DNA from: Diphasiastrum complanatum
Lineage: Eukaryota > Streptophyta > Lycopodiopsida > Lycopodiales > Lycopodiaceae
NCBI GenBank assembly: GCA_029204225.1
Contig: CM055095.1
Location: 21,867,252-21,931,251, forward strand
Direction of reading: 5' to 3'
DNA: 64,000 bases
Below are positions 14,060 through 24,976 of the stretch, one piece after another; position 1 is the stretch's first letter, and each line of letters begins with the position of its first letter. The position numbers were made by a program, and so were the translations under genes. A model generated the notes under the pieces. It did no database searches, was not told the DNA's origin, and was given only the letters and a program-made list of their open reading frames with translations.

Positions 14060-14163
14060 TCTTGCCATGTTGGTCATGTACGCTGGACACGACCCTGACT
14101 GTGGTATCTGAGCTATCTGTGTTCTCTAGGGTTCGGCACTGGTTACGAGCTCGTAACATCTAG

Positions 14164-15950
14164 GCCCTAAACATTAAGATCTAACTCCACAATGAGATCA
14201 ACCTCATGGAGATGCAGTTGTGACATTCAACATTTGAATGCAAACCCTAGCCCAATGGTTTGGGCTTTCATATTTAAAACATATGTTCTTTTCACAAATC
14301 TCAATCATCTCATTGTATTGTATTGGCAAAAGCAAGTAGGACGAGAAAATGGCTCCTATATAGTAGAAGAAATATATGAGCCCAAAGCAGGGAAATAGCT
14401 ATAGGTGGGTGGTCATGAAGATGGCCTAGCTAAGGAGGAATCATGTTTGATTTGGATACTTATGTTGTACATACCATCAATAAGTGCAGTAATGACTAGA
14501 CATTGTACCAAAGTTGTTCTCATAGCTCTTCATCAACAAGTAGATCATGGTTTCTAAAACAAAGCAATCATATGAATGGTTTCTCGATGCCATTCTTCAA
14601 GGGGACAACTAGGTAATAAAATGGATGGAGATAGTTTCATATTTAGCATCATTAATACTCCAATGTGGTCGTCTTCAAAATTGGTATTAGCAACTTTGTG
14701 CATTCAATGGAGAATCCATTGGAGCTCAAAGGTGTCAGCACAATCTCAAAAGTTATGGAAATAAGAACTCCCTATGGATGTTATTTTCATGAATTATTGT
14801 ACATATTTAAAGGAGTTCCAGCACCTTATGGTGTTTAGAATGGAACTCTATCACAATCCATCCCGAGAGGGCATATGTTCCTTTCATTTGGTGTATTGAA
14901 AGGTCCACAAGGAAGTGAAGTCTTGAGCTTAAGATATAATCTAATCTAATGAATTGTATGAATCTATAAAGAAAGATCTTATCTTGGTTGTTGCGCAAGG
15001 ACTTTGTCTTTATGTGATCTTTGGATTGGAAATAGGGATATCCAGGTTGTCCACACCTTGTGCCTATAAGACACACGTCATTGAAGATCAAACTCATATC
15101 AGGTAATTGACCAGCATTTTCACAACAAACTAAAGAAAATATTCATGTGTCTAATGTCCAAGGTTGGATAGAGTTTCTTCTAAAGATGTTGTACGACATT
15201 ATATCTTTTTCAAAATGGCGACATGCTTTATTAGTTGAAGACTTTAACACCAAGACTGCTCTTCGACAGCCTCGAGTGAGCGAGATATGATATTGGGTTG
15301 TAATGATAAGGAATTTGTTCTAGCATGGAATCTAAGGAGATGAAGTGTTGACCTCAAAATTAGCTTGAACTTAGAATGTCCATCGAAAAATCTTGGTGAA
15401 AATGTTCTTCACATAAGGCATCTAAGGATGCACCTTTCTAGTAGACCTTTGCCAAGGATTGCCTCTTTTAGGCCTATCCAAAGCCTACTAATGTTTGAAT
15501 TATTCATGGGTATTTGATGGTTCGTTCCTTGCGTGATAAAAAGAAATTTGACTTGGAAAATTATTCCTAGTACCACCTCATAGCTGATAATCCTTGAGAC
15601 TCTTCCTTATGAGATTGGAGATGACCTCTAGGTTCATGTGCCCTATCCACGGGAGAGTGGCCAACTTATAATTGGCAATGATATCCATTCACTCTAATGT
15701 TGATAATTCAATGATTTTGTGACTATTTTGTGGATGTTTTGTGTCATCAACATTAATGCTTATGTAGTACTCTCTCCATTTCTAGCATGTTTCGGTTTAA
15801 TTTGCGATGAATTCTCTACAGGCGCACAGCACTGATACAGAAAATATTCCAAAGCACAACCCAGGTGGTCAGTATGAAGGGCCAAAGCACAGGAAGATAC
15901 AGCAGCGACATCTTTATACTTTGCTGAACCAGAGAGAGCTTCTTTGATCA
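14164..15950. other. Intergenic or intronic sequence, nothing firmly recognised
   Basis: The first bases continue the old gypsy fossil interrupted at 5293. Beyond that only short frames occur. It was scanned on the minus strand for further thioredoxin-like exons (a WCRKC motif and downstream strands); none was found. The adjoining minus-strand frame at 15760-15951 shows no known motif and could be intron. Confidence 0.45.
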
Positions 15951-15987
15951 CACAAATGTAGGAAGAAGAAGAAAGATGAATGAAGAC

Positions 15988-16364
15988 CAGTCAATAACGA
16001 TAGATGTGTTGGCCTGCCGAGCTTCAGCAAGAACTTGATCAAATTGAGCTTCGCTTGTGATGGCCTCCAAGCTCACCGCGTCCGGTTTCTCAACGCGATG
16101 CCAAAGCGCATGCACCATCGTGGCTGTTGAAGGCTTCCTAACAATCCCTTTCTGTGCTACAATGCGCAGAATCAACCGCCCAAAAGCCCAGCAGCGATCA
16201 TCCACCCCATTGATTAAACTTGCGCTACTGCAAAATCTAGTGCTGCCCAATTGCCTCCTGCGTCTGCTTGCAGAGGCGATAATAGTAGGCTTGTGGCGGG
16301 TAGGCGAGATCGCTGCTGGATGCAGAGACGGGACTAGTGAGGAACAACAGTTTGGACGAGCCAT
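15988..16364 (-). CDS. Thioredoxin-like protein, WCRKC type, chloroplastic: first exon
   Basis: The minus-strand frame starts at ATG 16364 in good context (GCTAGGATGGC). Residues 1-75 are rich in Ser, Arg and Ala with few acids, as in a chloroplast transit peptide. The last stretch (VSLEAITSEAQFDQVLAEAR followed by VIDW) matches the region just before the active site of plant thioredoxin-like 3 / WCRKC proteins, which carry a WCRKC redox site immediately after it. A GT donor follows the first two bases of the final Trp codon, so the exon probably ends at 15988 and the active-site cysteines lie in a later exon. That exon is not found in this window. The gene either has a very long intron running leftwards through the transposon nest and beyond, or is a broken copy. 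The family match was made by memory of the motif, not by a search. Confidence 0.6.
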
Positions 16365-17170
16365 CCTAGCGACAAAGCTTCGAGAAATAGAGATAGAGAG
16401 ATAAATGTGAAGGGGGAGAAAGGAAAACGCGATAAGGATTCAGGCAGATGGATGCGCATCCACATTAGGAGATATCACAATAGTCTTGCCACATGCATCT
16501 TAAAGGCTAGTTATATAAGGATGCACATCCTCTAACACCACCTTAGCACATCTCCTCATTCAAGGATAACGAAACTAGAATTCCAACCTCACTTTAGAGG
16601 TTTATGTTGACCTAAACACCGGTGACCCAACCCTCTATTGCCTATGTGAAGTGTGATCATGAGTGTGCTTGCAAAGTGTTAACGTTTAGTTTCGTCTACC
16701 ATGAGGCTCGGCATTCACTTCTGATGAGCGTTTAGCCCAATTCAAAGCAAAGCATGCAATGGGTCAAACACGAGTGGCATTGCTTGAGGTTTTGTACTAT
16801 CTACTCTAGATATTGTTACATCTAGGAGCAATAGCAGGGCAACTGAAGGATTCTCCTTCTAGCCATGTCCTCCATCTATATAGCGAGGAGCCCCCTTAAA
16901 CCCAGTGTAAGCTAATGGCATGTGTGGTTTCAGTTGTTCTAACACCTCAATTTGTGTCACAAGACATCGAACTATTGCCTACATGTAATTACCTAAATTG
17001 GGACCTTATTTACTATTGGGCCCATATCCTCAAGTTAGGCCTATTCTTGCTACCCTTAAAGCTTGGGGTCCACACTCATCCCATTAACATTGTCTCACCA
17101 TGTAGGCTCTTAACTTCATGAATGTCTTTTGCTTGTTGTTGACCCATCCATTGTTCTTCCAGAGGTTTGT
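16365..17170. other. 5-prime flank of the thioredoxin-like exon; no gene
   Basis: Directly upstream of the minus-strand ATG is a CT-rich leader (16365-16430 in minus-strand sense), typical of plant 5-prime UTRs. No clear TATA box was identified. The rest has only short frames. Confidence 0.4.
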
Positions 17171-18340
17171 TAAAAAATTGTGATTGAAATCAGGGCAATG
17201 GATGATTCCACTATTCAAGTTCGCCTACGCAATACAACTATATCAAATCAATGAACAAGTGTACATTGTTGTATTGTTTCTATCGTCCTTCCCCTAAAAG
17301 AAGCCTTAGTCCTCTAAGACAAAGTTAGGAAACAACTTTTAAATGTAAATTACTCTTTCCTAGGTTGCACTTCCAACTGACCAATCTTCCTACTTACTCA
17401 ACTATTCTTAAAACAAGGTATGACGGGTTTGTCGTTCTCTTTTATCAAGAATACATGCAAAAGATTTGTAGGTCGATGGGTTCAACTTGAACAACTCTTC
17501 CACAAGGCTATCTAATCTAGACAAAACTTTTTCTTAGTCTACTATTATGAAAGACTGGAAAAACTCTACACCTACGATAGTTCTAATTCGTAAGAAATTT
17601 TTCCTACTTTTCAGATTATTGTAAATGGACCACAATACCTTGGAGATAGTTTAGCACTGGCACTAGTCTTTAGAGTGTTGGAATCCTTTGAGACCTCTTT
17701 GTTTGACCATCTATTTGAGAATAATTCATACTCATATTTAACTTACGGAGCAGTTGATGGAAAAGCGCTCTCCAAAACTACTTGTACATATCTTGATCCC
17801 TTAACCCATCCAACCTTAAAAGTCCATATTCGAATAATCTAGCTAGTTTTAGAGCTTTTACAATTTGTAGGCTAAGATTTATAGTGGCTACAACCACCTA
17901 CTTTCAAGCGCTCTAGTTTATTTACTCGGTAGTTTTAGCAACTAGTAACTTATTGCTAGACGTCCATCCTCATCTTAGGGCAAAAGAACTATCATCTCGA
18001 AAGCTTGTAAGTATTCTAAATTCCCGGGTGTCTCGCACTAGGGCTATTGTAAGACTTATAAAGAATTTTACAACTACTATCATCGATTTCTAGAACCCCA
18101 ATCCTACTCCTATGTCACATATAGTTATTATCTATAAAATATTATTTCCATTTGATTCCTTGTTGTACTGTACTTGAAACCTCCACAAGATCTCAACATT
18201 ATGATCATTTTTCTCCCAATTAAAAGTGGGGGGCCTTATATTTTTAAATAAGGTCGGTGTTAGTTTAAGGATTACTCGTCAATTACGTCCAGCGACTCAA
18301 GGTGCGACGGAGGGTCTAGTTGTGTTCGTCGAGAGAGACA
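17171..18340 (-). mobile_element. Old Ty3/gypsy fossil (integrase C-terminus and gag remnants)
   Basis: On the minus strand about 17650-17600 reads SAKLSPRYCGPFTI, the hallmark of the gypsy integrase C-terminal region (KLSPRYYGPF). About 17755-17710 reads SQIDGQTKRSQR, equivalent to the HPQTDGQTERVNR integrase motif. Near 18210-18250 the DNA resembles the PPTFNGE gag segment of the younger gypsy at 7340-7400. The fossil is heavily decayed with many breaks; LTRs were not identified, so the borders are approximate. Confidence 0.65.
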
Positions 18341-19390
18341 TATGTTGGAATTTCACCTAATTTTGAAATCAACATTTAATGTGTTTTCTAAAATAGGCAT
18401 GTAAATACTTAGGAACATTTTAGATTGTAGTGTTCCCATTGTTTTATGACAGTTTGTATAAATGCACAAAATTGTGAAAACCTAAATTTACTTGGAAAAA
18501 CCAACAGGCGACTTAAGTCGATCGACAAAAATAGAATTTTTTTTGAAAATGTACTAGACTTCAAGAAGTGCTCTGAAAACAATCAATATAGCACAAAAAA
18601 TATCAATCAGCATTATTAGGAGTATGCACATCATTGTGCATCTTCAAGCTGATCGCATTTCTATAGTGTCTAAAGACACCAATCGGTGTGATATTTGATG
18701 ATGTAAATTTTTAGGCTATAAAATTAAAAAATCAACAATAGAACAACCTTGGTTTAAAGTTAACTCAAAATTTAATTTGATTTGGGTCCAGGTTTTTACA
18801 AGTAGAGGTGAGGAAGTCCTCCAAATCCAAGGTAGAGCCTCCAAATGTCCTCCAAGCAACCTGCAAGCTTCAAGATGCTCCCCAACTCCAAACTAGGATG
18901 CCTCCACCTGCAAGTAAGGATCTGCAAGCCTCCAAGGATCTCTCCTCCACATGTGTCCCTACTCTTTAACCACAAAGATAGATAACAAGCTGGCCTCAAG
19001 TATTCACCACCCAACCATAGCTAGATCCAAGCTCCAAGCAAGACCTATCTAGCACCCCCTTGCTAACCATAAACAAATCACAAGCATACCACAACACTCC
19101 ATAGCATACTCAAGATCCAAACCCTACTTATGTCTCATACCATAAGCAAGATCCAAACCTCAAGCATACTACCACAAGAAAGCACTCTACACACTAGTAG
19201 CAACACTAGAGCATAAGCCAAGCAAACAAGAGAAATCTCTCCCTCCCAATGGGCGCCCTACTACCCTCATATAGATGGCCCATGGACCCGTCCAATGCAC
19301 TATGGAGCTCCATGCTCATCGAATGAGAGAGAGAGAGAGAGATAGAGAAAAGCCTAGGGGAGTTAAAGAATCCCCAAGAGCCTCCATAGG
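18341..19390. other. No gene recognised; short GA run
   Basis: AT-rich to 18780, then a purine-rich stretch with repeated CTCCAA-type words (18810-18960) and a short GA run at 19325-19342. No domain-bearing frame. Confidence 0.4.
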
Positions 19391-19804
19391 CTTATGGAAT
19401 GTCAAGAGACTCCTTCCATAACCTATGACTCTTTGAATGCCTTTCTTGTGGGAGTTGGGAACTCAATGGACACTTTAGAAGGGCGCCCTCCTACTAGGTC
19501 TCATTGCCCAATCCATTTGGTGATAGCAGCTGCTTCACCTTCTAGCTTCAGTTATGTGCCGTCAACAACGTCCCACAGTTCCTTGGCTAATAGTATGGTC
19601 TTCATTTTGAAATTCCATAGATAATACTTACTTCCTCGAGTCACTTGATGTCAGAAGGACTAGAAGGTTGATACATTCAGGTTGAGTGAGATCGTTGGTA
19701 GATACAACGATTTCAGAATAATGTTGGTTGCGAGCTTACTAGTTTGTTGTCTTGATAGAAACAAGACTAATAATCCGCAATGAGAAGTAGATTACTTGGA
19801 TGTC

Positions 19805-19817
19805 TGTTCTGATACCA
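19805..19817 (-). other. Primer-binding site of the minus-strand copia fossil
   Basis: TGGTATCAGAACA on the minus strand, directly inside the LTR edge at 19818; it resembles the initiator tRNA-Met primer site. Confidence 0.65.
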
Positions 19818-20172
19818 TGTCGAAAATCAGTGGGTTGTGTGGAAGCTGGGAGCGATCTAGATGAATGGATCGGAAACACAACAACTAGCAACAAAATAGT
19901 TCAATTGAAGGAATCAGAAAATGTGCAATGGAACAACAACTAAGTGGAGACAAAATGTACTCTGATTAATATCCACAAGAAATACAATCGCATGAAGTAA
20001 AAACTTCAACTCTCTAATCGTTGTGTGAGATAAAACATGCAATGCAATAATCTGAATGAATTGATAGAAACAATTATCATAAGTTTTAGATATCAAATGA
20101 TTATCAGAATTGCTGAAGTATATCAAAAAAAGTTTTCTGATGAAGATTCAATTAGAATTAAAGTAGAATCAT

Positions 20173-21987
20173 TGTGCTACTGTATTGTGGGTCCTATTAG
20201 TTGATAAGGATCAGTTGGCCTCGCCACGAGGCGACGGACACGCGTCCCGCCAACGGCAACCTGGGTCATGCATGGGTTGCCTAAGTGAAACAACTATATG
20301 TACAGTGTAATTTCATTTTGAGAAATATAGTTGCTATGTGAGCTTGTCGTAGGAGAGTGTTTTATGTCTGTGTTATTGTGTAGCATGATCTGTGTTCCTG
20401 TTCGAAGCAAATTCTAAGTTGGTATCAGAGCCATACAATGAGTGTACACAGTACAGCATCGTCGTTGAAGTGAGCTTCAGGAGAACTGTCTTCTGAGAGT
20501 TCGGGTTATGGCGGGTTGAAGACAGAAGGAGAAACACTGGTGCAGAGAGTTTAGGACATAGAAGCTTGGTGAGCTTGAAACTGTGTGAGGATTCAGAGAC
20601 AAGGGTTGTTGGCTGAATCAGAACCTCAACAAACGGAATTTTGAAATTCTGAAGCAGGCCATTTGGTGTTTGCAGTCAGTGTGCATTCAATCGGACACTG
20701 TTTGACAAACGGATTGAAGCATCAGCTTTCCAAGGTAGAGCGACCTCAGAACAGTTGATTTGGCCAGCCAGAGAGCTGTGAAAAGCAAGCCAAGATCAAA
20801 GTTGTGAGAAAAATCCTGGCCTAGGGTTTGGAAGTAGAAAAGCGAAGTTTTCTCTCTATATTGATCTGTTTTTGAAGCTGTAAAAGCCTGTAGGAGGGCG
20901 CCCTAGCAGTGCGAACTAGATCAGAAGAGGCCGTGGATAGCCGCGACCCAGAGAGAGAGAGATGATTGAGGATTCTTAAGGGAAGCCATAGTTGGGAAGA
21001 GAGAGAGCGGGTGGTCGCGAGCAGGGAGGTTGCGGACAGATCGCGCGACGTGAAGGTAAGTGGCAACTCCGTGTATAGAAGTGTGTCGCGGCTCCAGGGA
21101 TGTGGTTCAATGCCCAAAAGAAGTCTAGATCGTTGGGCACGTTGTTGGGAGTTGACGACTAAGTGCATTTCGGAAGGCGACACCGATTTGGCTTTCAAAT
21201 TGGTGGAAAAGCGGCGAGTGGCCTGGTAAGGGAAAAAGTGCAGGTCATTATTTTCCTTCTGACATCACTGTTGGCCTCGACATACTGTTTTTAGCCTATG
21301 ACAGAATTTTCAAGCAGTTATGCGATGGCAAACATGGGAGAGTCCATTTTGAGTGAAAGTAGCAAATTGGACGGGATTTCCAACTATGCAGTGTGGAAAT
21401 TCAAAATGAAAAACATACTGATGGAGAAAGACATGTGGAAAGTCGTCACAGGTGATGAGAGAAGGCCGCCGAATGAAGCGGATATCAAAGTGTTCGACAA
21501 AAAGATGAGGAAAGTTTTGACCTTCATTAACTTGTCAGTGAAGGATCACATCATTACCCGCATTTGTGATGTTGTTACACCCAGACAGGCATGGGATGTG
21601 CTAAAGGAGCAGTTCGAGACGCCAAATCCATCAAGAATCATGTTTCTGAAGTCAAAGCTGAATAGTGCCCGAATGGAACAAGGAGAGCACATTCAGACGT
21701 ACATGACCAAAATCAAGACAATGAAGGATGAACCGCATTCTATTGGTGAGCGCATACGTGACGTGGAGCTGGTGCACAATGCATTGTGTGGCATTGCAAA
21801 ACCCTATCAGATGTTTGTGAGTGGAATAGCATCAAGAGAAAGATTGACAACCTTTGATGAGCTCACGAGAATCTTGATGCAGGAAGAGCAACGACGAGAA
21901 ATGGTGAAAGCTAGACTTCAAAATACTGACAATCAGGCACTTGCAACACGCCAAAAACAAGGCAAGGGCTCAGAAGAAGTTTTTTGA
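20173..21987 (+). mobile_element. Copia piece: LTR-like start, primer site and gag
   Basis: A plus-strand primer site TGGTATCAGAGCC at 20420-20432 follows an LTR-like stretch (about 20173-20409, borders uncertain). After a roughly 0.9-kb leader comes a gag frame at 21298-21987 (GESILSESSKLDGISNYAVWKFKMKN..., UBN2 type, ending in the LMQEEQRR segment). No pol follows. The 3-prime border falls where the older LTR sequence resumes near 21986. Broken and partial; it lies within the older minus-strand copia. Confidence 0.7.
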
Positions 21988-22220
21988 TGAAGATTCTGGA
22001 ATTAGATATACTGAGAATATATGCAACTACTTCTTCTACATTTATTACAACCGCCTCATAACTATAATTGTATGTACAATGTAGGCGGACTGTCAACGCG
22101 AAGTCGTTGGGTCAGATTTTAGACCGACAGTGTTCAAAAATTACATAGGTTTGGATTTTATACAAAGGATAAAAAATATATACTTTTTCAAAAAATATGT
22201 TGTGGGTCGAATTTCCCGGG

Positions 22221-23100
22221 GTCGAAACAGCCCACTTCCGGCCCTCTTCTTTTCCCCTCCCCTTTTGAGCTCTCTGTTGGATTATTCTCCTGATTATCGA
22301 CTAATCATTTTTAATCTTCATCCACTACATTATCTAGCTCTGTAGTTTTATGCATGTTTCTACACAGTCTGCAGAAATACTCATGAATCACTCAATTCAT
22401 CATGATCAACTGGCCATTAAGATCTACGACCTAATTAGCTGTCCTACTGGACTTGTTGTATTTTTACTAAGCACAAATAGCTGATCATACTTCTATTATT
22501 TTCAATCAAGTATCGGCTCTCTCAAGATTTCATCTTGAACACTCTTGAGCATTCTAGCTCAATTAAGTTAGAGTTTATTTAGAGTTTAGCTATTAGCGCT
22601 TAGTGCTTATCAACGGAAGTGCAAATTCAGATAGAGATCTTCAGCTACTCATAGATAACTTAGAGTATGTGGTTTCTATCCGCAATTGTCTTGTGCTGAT
22701 CATCATCTATTTCATGTTGAATCAATCTATCCTTTATTGCGTTTAGTATAATATATGAATGCATGCATCTCTGTGATAGTTTTGTAGCTGATAAATCTCA
22801 TATTGCTTTTGTTTGATAATTCATTGTTTGGCTACGTAATCATTGTAGTAGTACTAACAATTTCAAAGCTAGTTACTATAAGATTGAACGTGACTTCTAT
22901 CATTATAATTTGTTCAATATTGATAGGCGTAGTCATGCATTAAGAAAGCAGGATCCATTCTGTTGTGCTCGATAAGTCGTTCACAAGCTTCGACTTGTCG
23001 TTATTGCATTATCACCTCTTTCCGACACTCTCCATCTTGCAGGTCTTCCATCTATTCTAAAGAAGTCTACACTAATGGGCCTTTAGCTGGACAGTGTTCT
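22221..23100. other. No gene recognised
   Basis: AT-rich sequence with only short frames. The left edge may still belong to the copia LTR family of 36392-37041, but the match fades after about 22220. Confidence 0.4.
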
Positions 23101-23420
23101 TGATTTTCTCATTTTCCTCCATTTGCCTTTTTCCAATCCCGAAGATCTCCCCAATGAGTTATTCCCTTGCATGACATTTTCTTGGAAACCTTTGCTTCCC
23201 TATCCCCCAAAGTCAAGTGGCCTATGACTGACCAGCAACTAAGTTCCAAGAGTCTCCCTTCCTGCCTCATATCCTTCTCCCTCCACAACAACATGTGACC
23301 CACCTTACTCCATCTTTGTGACATGGCTCTGAATAAGTCACTACCCTTGCCTCTAAAGTGCCAATCCAAGATCAGGAGGTCCCAAAGTCTCCAACCCTTC
23401 CAACTAGGGACATGAGTGAT
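23101..23420 (-). other. Coding-like minus-strand fragment, possibly transposon-derived
   Basis: About 100 codons are open on the minus strand (segment LDWHFRGKGSDLFRAMSQRW ... WSVIGHLTLGDREAKVSKKM). Tryptophan spacing and basic content resemble tails of LINE-type proteins, but no diagnostic motif is present. It ends where the copia LTR region to the right begins. I do not recognise it; it could equally be a captured gene piece. Confidence 0.25.
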
Positions 23421-23519
23421 GGGAGCAACTTAGAAGGAAGAACGAGAATGGAGAAGAGAGCAGGAATATTGCGGAACAGCTCTCCCGTTCTAATCGGCTG
23501 CTAGGTGCAAAAACAGTCT

Positions 23520-24976
23520 AATAGACAGTTTATGCTAAAGATAATAATAGCTCATACTCTAAAACAAGAGTACAATCCACCGAAGAGATTAGAGATGGTT
23601 TGTGTGTGATACTACTGAAATCAAATTCAATGTGAAGTATAGTTCTAAAACAAATGGAAGAGCAGTATGATATCGTGAGTTCCTCAGGCATCAAAGACAG
23701 CCATCGTCTGATCAGAAACTGAGGAGTCGTAGACGTCCATGTTCTGATCAGAGTGAGTATACAAGCGTGATCAAACAACAATGAAAGTGCATTCAATCAC
23801 AACAAGCATTCATCTACGTTGTACATAGATAAAAACGTGTTGCTGCTATATTACACTGAAGCACAATACAAATAACAATTACAACAAAAAATTGATGGCG
23901 TAATTGGGAGGCTCAAATAATATGTCTCATGGACGGAGCAACCAATAATCTGTGCTTGAATGATCTATTTATAGATTTCATTCGTGTATTGATTACATTG
24001 AATGTTTGTCACCTAATTGAGAAAGTTGTTGTACTTGGAAGTATATGGCTTCTATGAAAACTATACATAGTGTATACGGTCAACAAATTAGGATCGTTGA
24101 CGCGGACGAGGACGTCGCAAATCTTTGTCACTTCGCATGGTGTTTCACAAAATGACATGGGAATGAACCTCGTTCATTTTAGACGACCTTCAGCATTCTT
24201 CTCTCTCTTCGGGTTTTTTGCGAAAAAGACGAAGGTGTCCTGAATAAGTTTAAGGCATCCTTAGAAAGTTGAAGGTGCCCTCAGAAAAGCGAAGGTCTCT
24301 GTAACAGTGTGGCTTTCTCGCGTTCTTCGAGAAATTGCGAAGAATCTGAAGGTATCTTAAAAACAACTTTAAGGTGCCCTTAGAAAGTTGAAGGTGCCTT
24401 CAGAAAAGCGAAGATGTCTTAACAGTAACTTTCTCGCACTTTTCAAAAACAAGCGAAGAAGCCGAAGGTACCTTTAAAACAACTTCAAAAGGTTGGCGAA
24501 GGTGCCTTTAACAGTTTAACGCTTAAAAATAGAGGACCTTCTAAAATTTTCTCTCTCTTACATTTTTCAGAAAAATGTGAAAAAAGGTGAAGGTGTTGGA
24601 AAAGTTAAACTGTTGAACTGTGAACAAGTTGATTTCTTCAAAAATAATTGAACAGAAGAAGTCGAAGGTAAGTGTTGCAGTTTTCGGAAAGTGCGAAAAA
24701 TGCGAACTGCGACACTTAGTGTATTTCTGCAGACTGTTCAGAAATAATGTAAATCTGCAGACTTGTTCTAAATACAAGTTTTGTGGAAGTCCTTGAAGAT
24801 GGCCAAGTCTCCAATGACTTTAAGTTATTAAACTTAACATCTGAACTTAAAATTATGATGGGATTGGTTACCCTTTGTTGGAGATCAGCCGGAAATCCAT
24901 TGTAGACGTCCTTCAAGTAATTGGTTGTCTAAGTTATGATTCATCAAGGAGGCAACTGTGGCCTTAATTTCCAACA
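23520..24976 (-). repeat. Copia 3-prime LTR, long, with internal repeats
   Basis: The right edge is firm (TGTTGG next to the polypurine tract). The left edge is inferred from where copia-like sequence stops. A TATA box (CTATAAATAG) lies at 23965-23974 on the minus strand, in the place expected at a U3/R boundary. Its U3 side holds a repeated module (see 24180-24530). Confidence 0.6.
24180..24530 (-). repeat. Tandem repeat inside the copia LTR (U3 side)
   Basis: The words gaaggtgcc, agaaagttgaaggtgcc and cagaaaagcgaag recur with an order of about 100-150 bp, twice clearly and a third time partly. Such direct repeats upstream of the LTR TATA box resemble repeated enhancer modules known from some plant copia elements. 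Confidence 0.6.

Larger units (their letters stand above)
5294..14158 (-). mobile_element. Ty3/gypsy LTR retrotransposon with a nested copia
   Basis: A minus-strand gypsy element bounded by TGTAATAGATCC at the left and CTCGTAACA at the right. The 5-bp duplicated target TCTAG lies on both sides (5289-5293 and 14159-14163). Reading leftwards from the right LTR come a tRNA-iMet primer site, gag with a CCHC knuckle, protease and reverse transcriptase. It is broken, with a few breaks, and not all pol domains are present. The LTR parts that can be compared differ at about two positions in 145, so the insertion looks young. Its right LTR is interrupted by the copia element at 8781-14059. A second piece of the same family lies at 48117-49970. 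Confidence 0.92.
8517..14158 (-). repeat. Gypsy right LTR, split by the copia insertion
   Basis: The LTR runs 8517-8780 and resumes at 14060-14158. Together the parts match the uninterrupted 358-bp LTR at 49613-49970. The interruption is exactly the copia element and one copy of its 5-bp target duplication. Confidence 0.9.
19391..22220 (-). mobile_element. Old Ty1/copia fossil, minus strand (gag and LTR)
   Basis: The minus strand of 19394-19640 encodes a copia gag start (YLWNFKMKTILLAKELWDVV). A tRNA-iMet-like primer site at 19805-19817 (TGGTATCAGAACA) sits next to an LTR edge at 19818. The LTR, read leftwards, is clearly the same family as the plus-strand LTR at 36392-37041: both ends share TGTCGAAA-TCAGTGGGTTGTG, and an inner segment reappears at 21986-22200. 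The LTR is interrupted or rearranged around a plus-strand copia piece (about 20173-21987). Much decayed; the right border is approximate. Confidence 0.65.
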
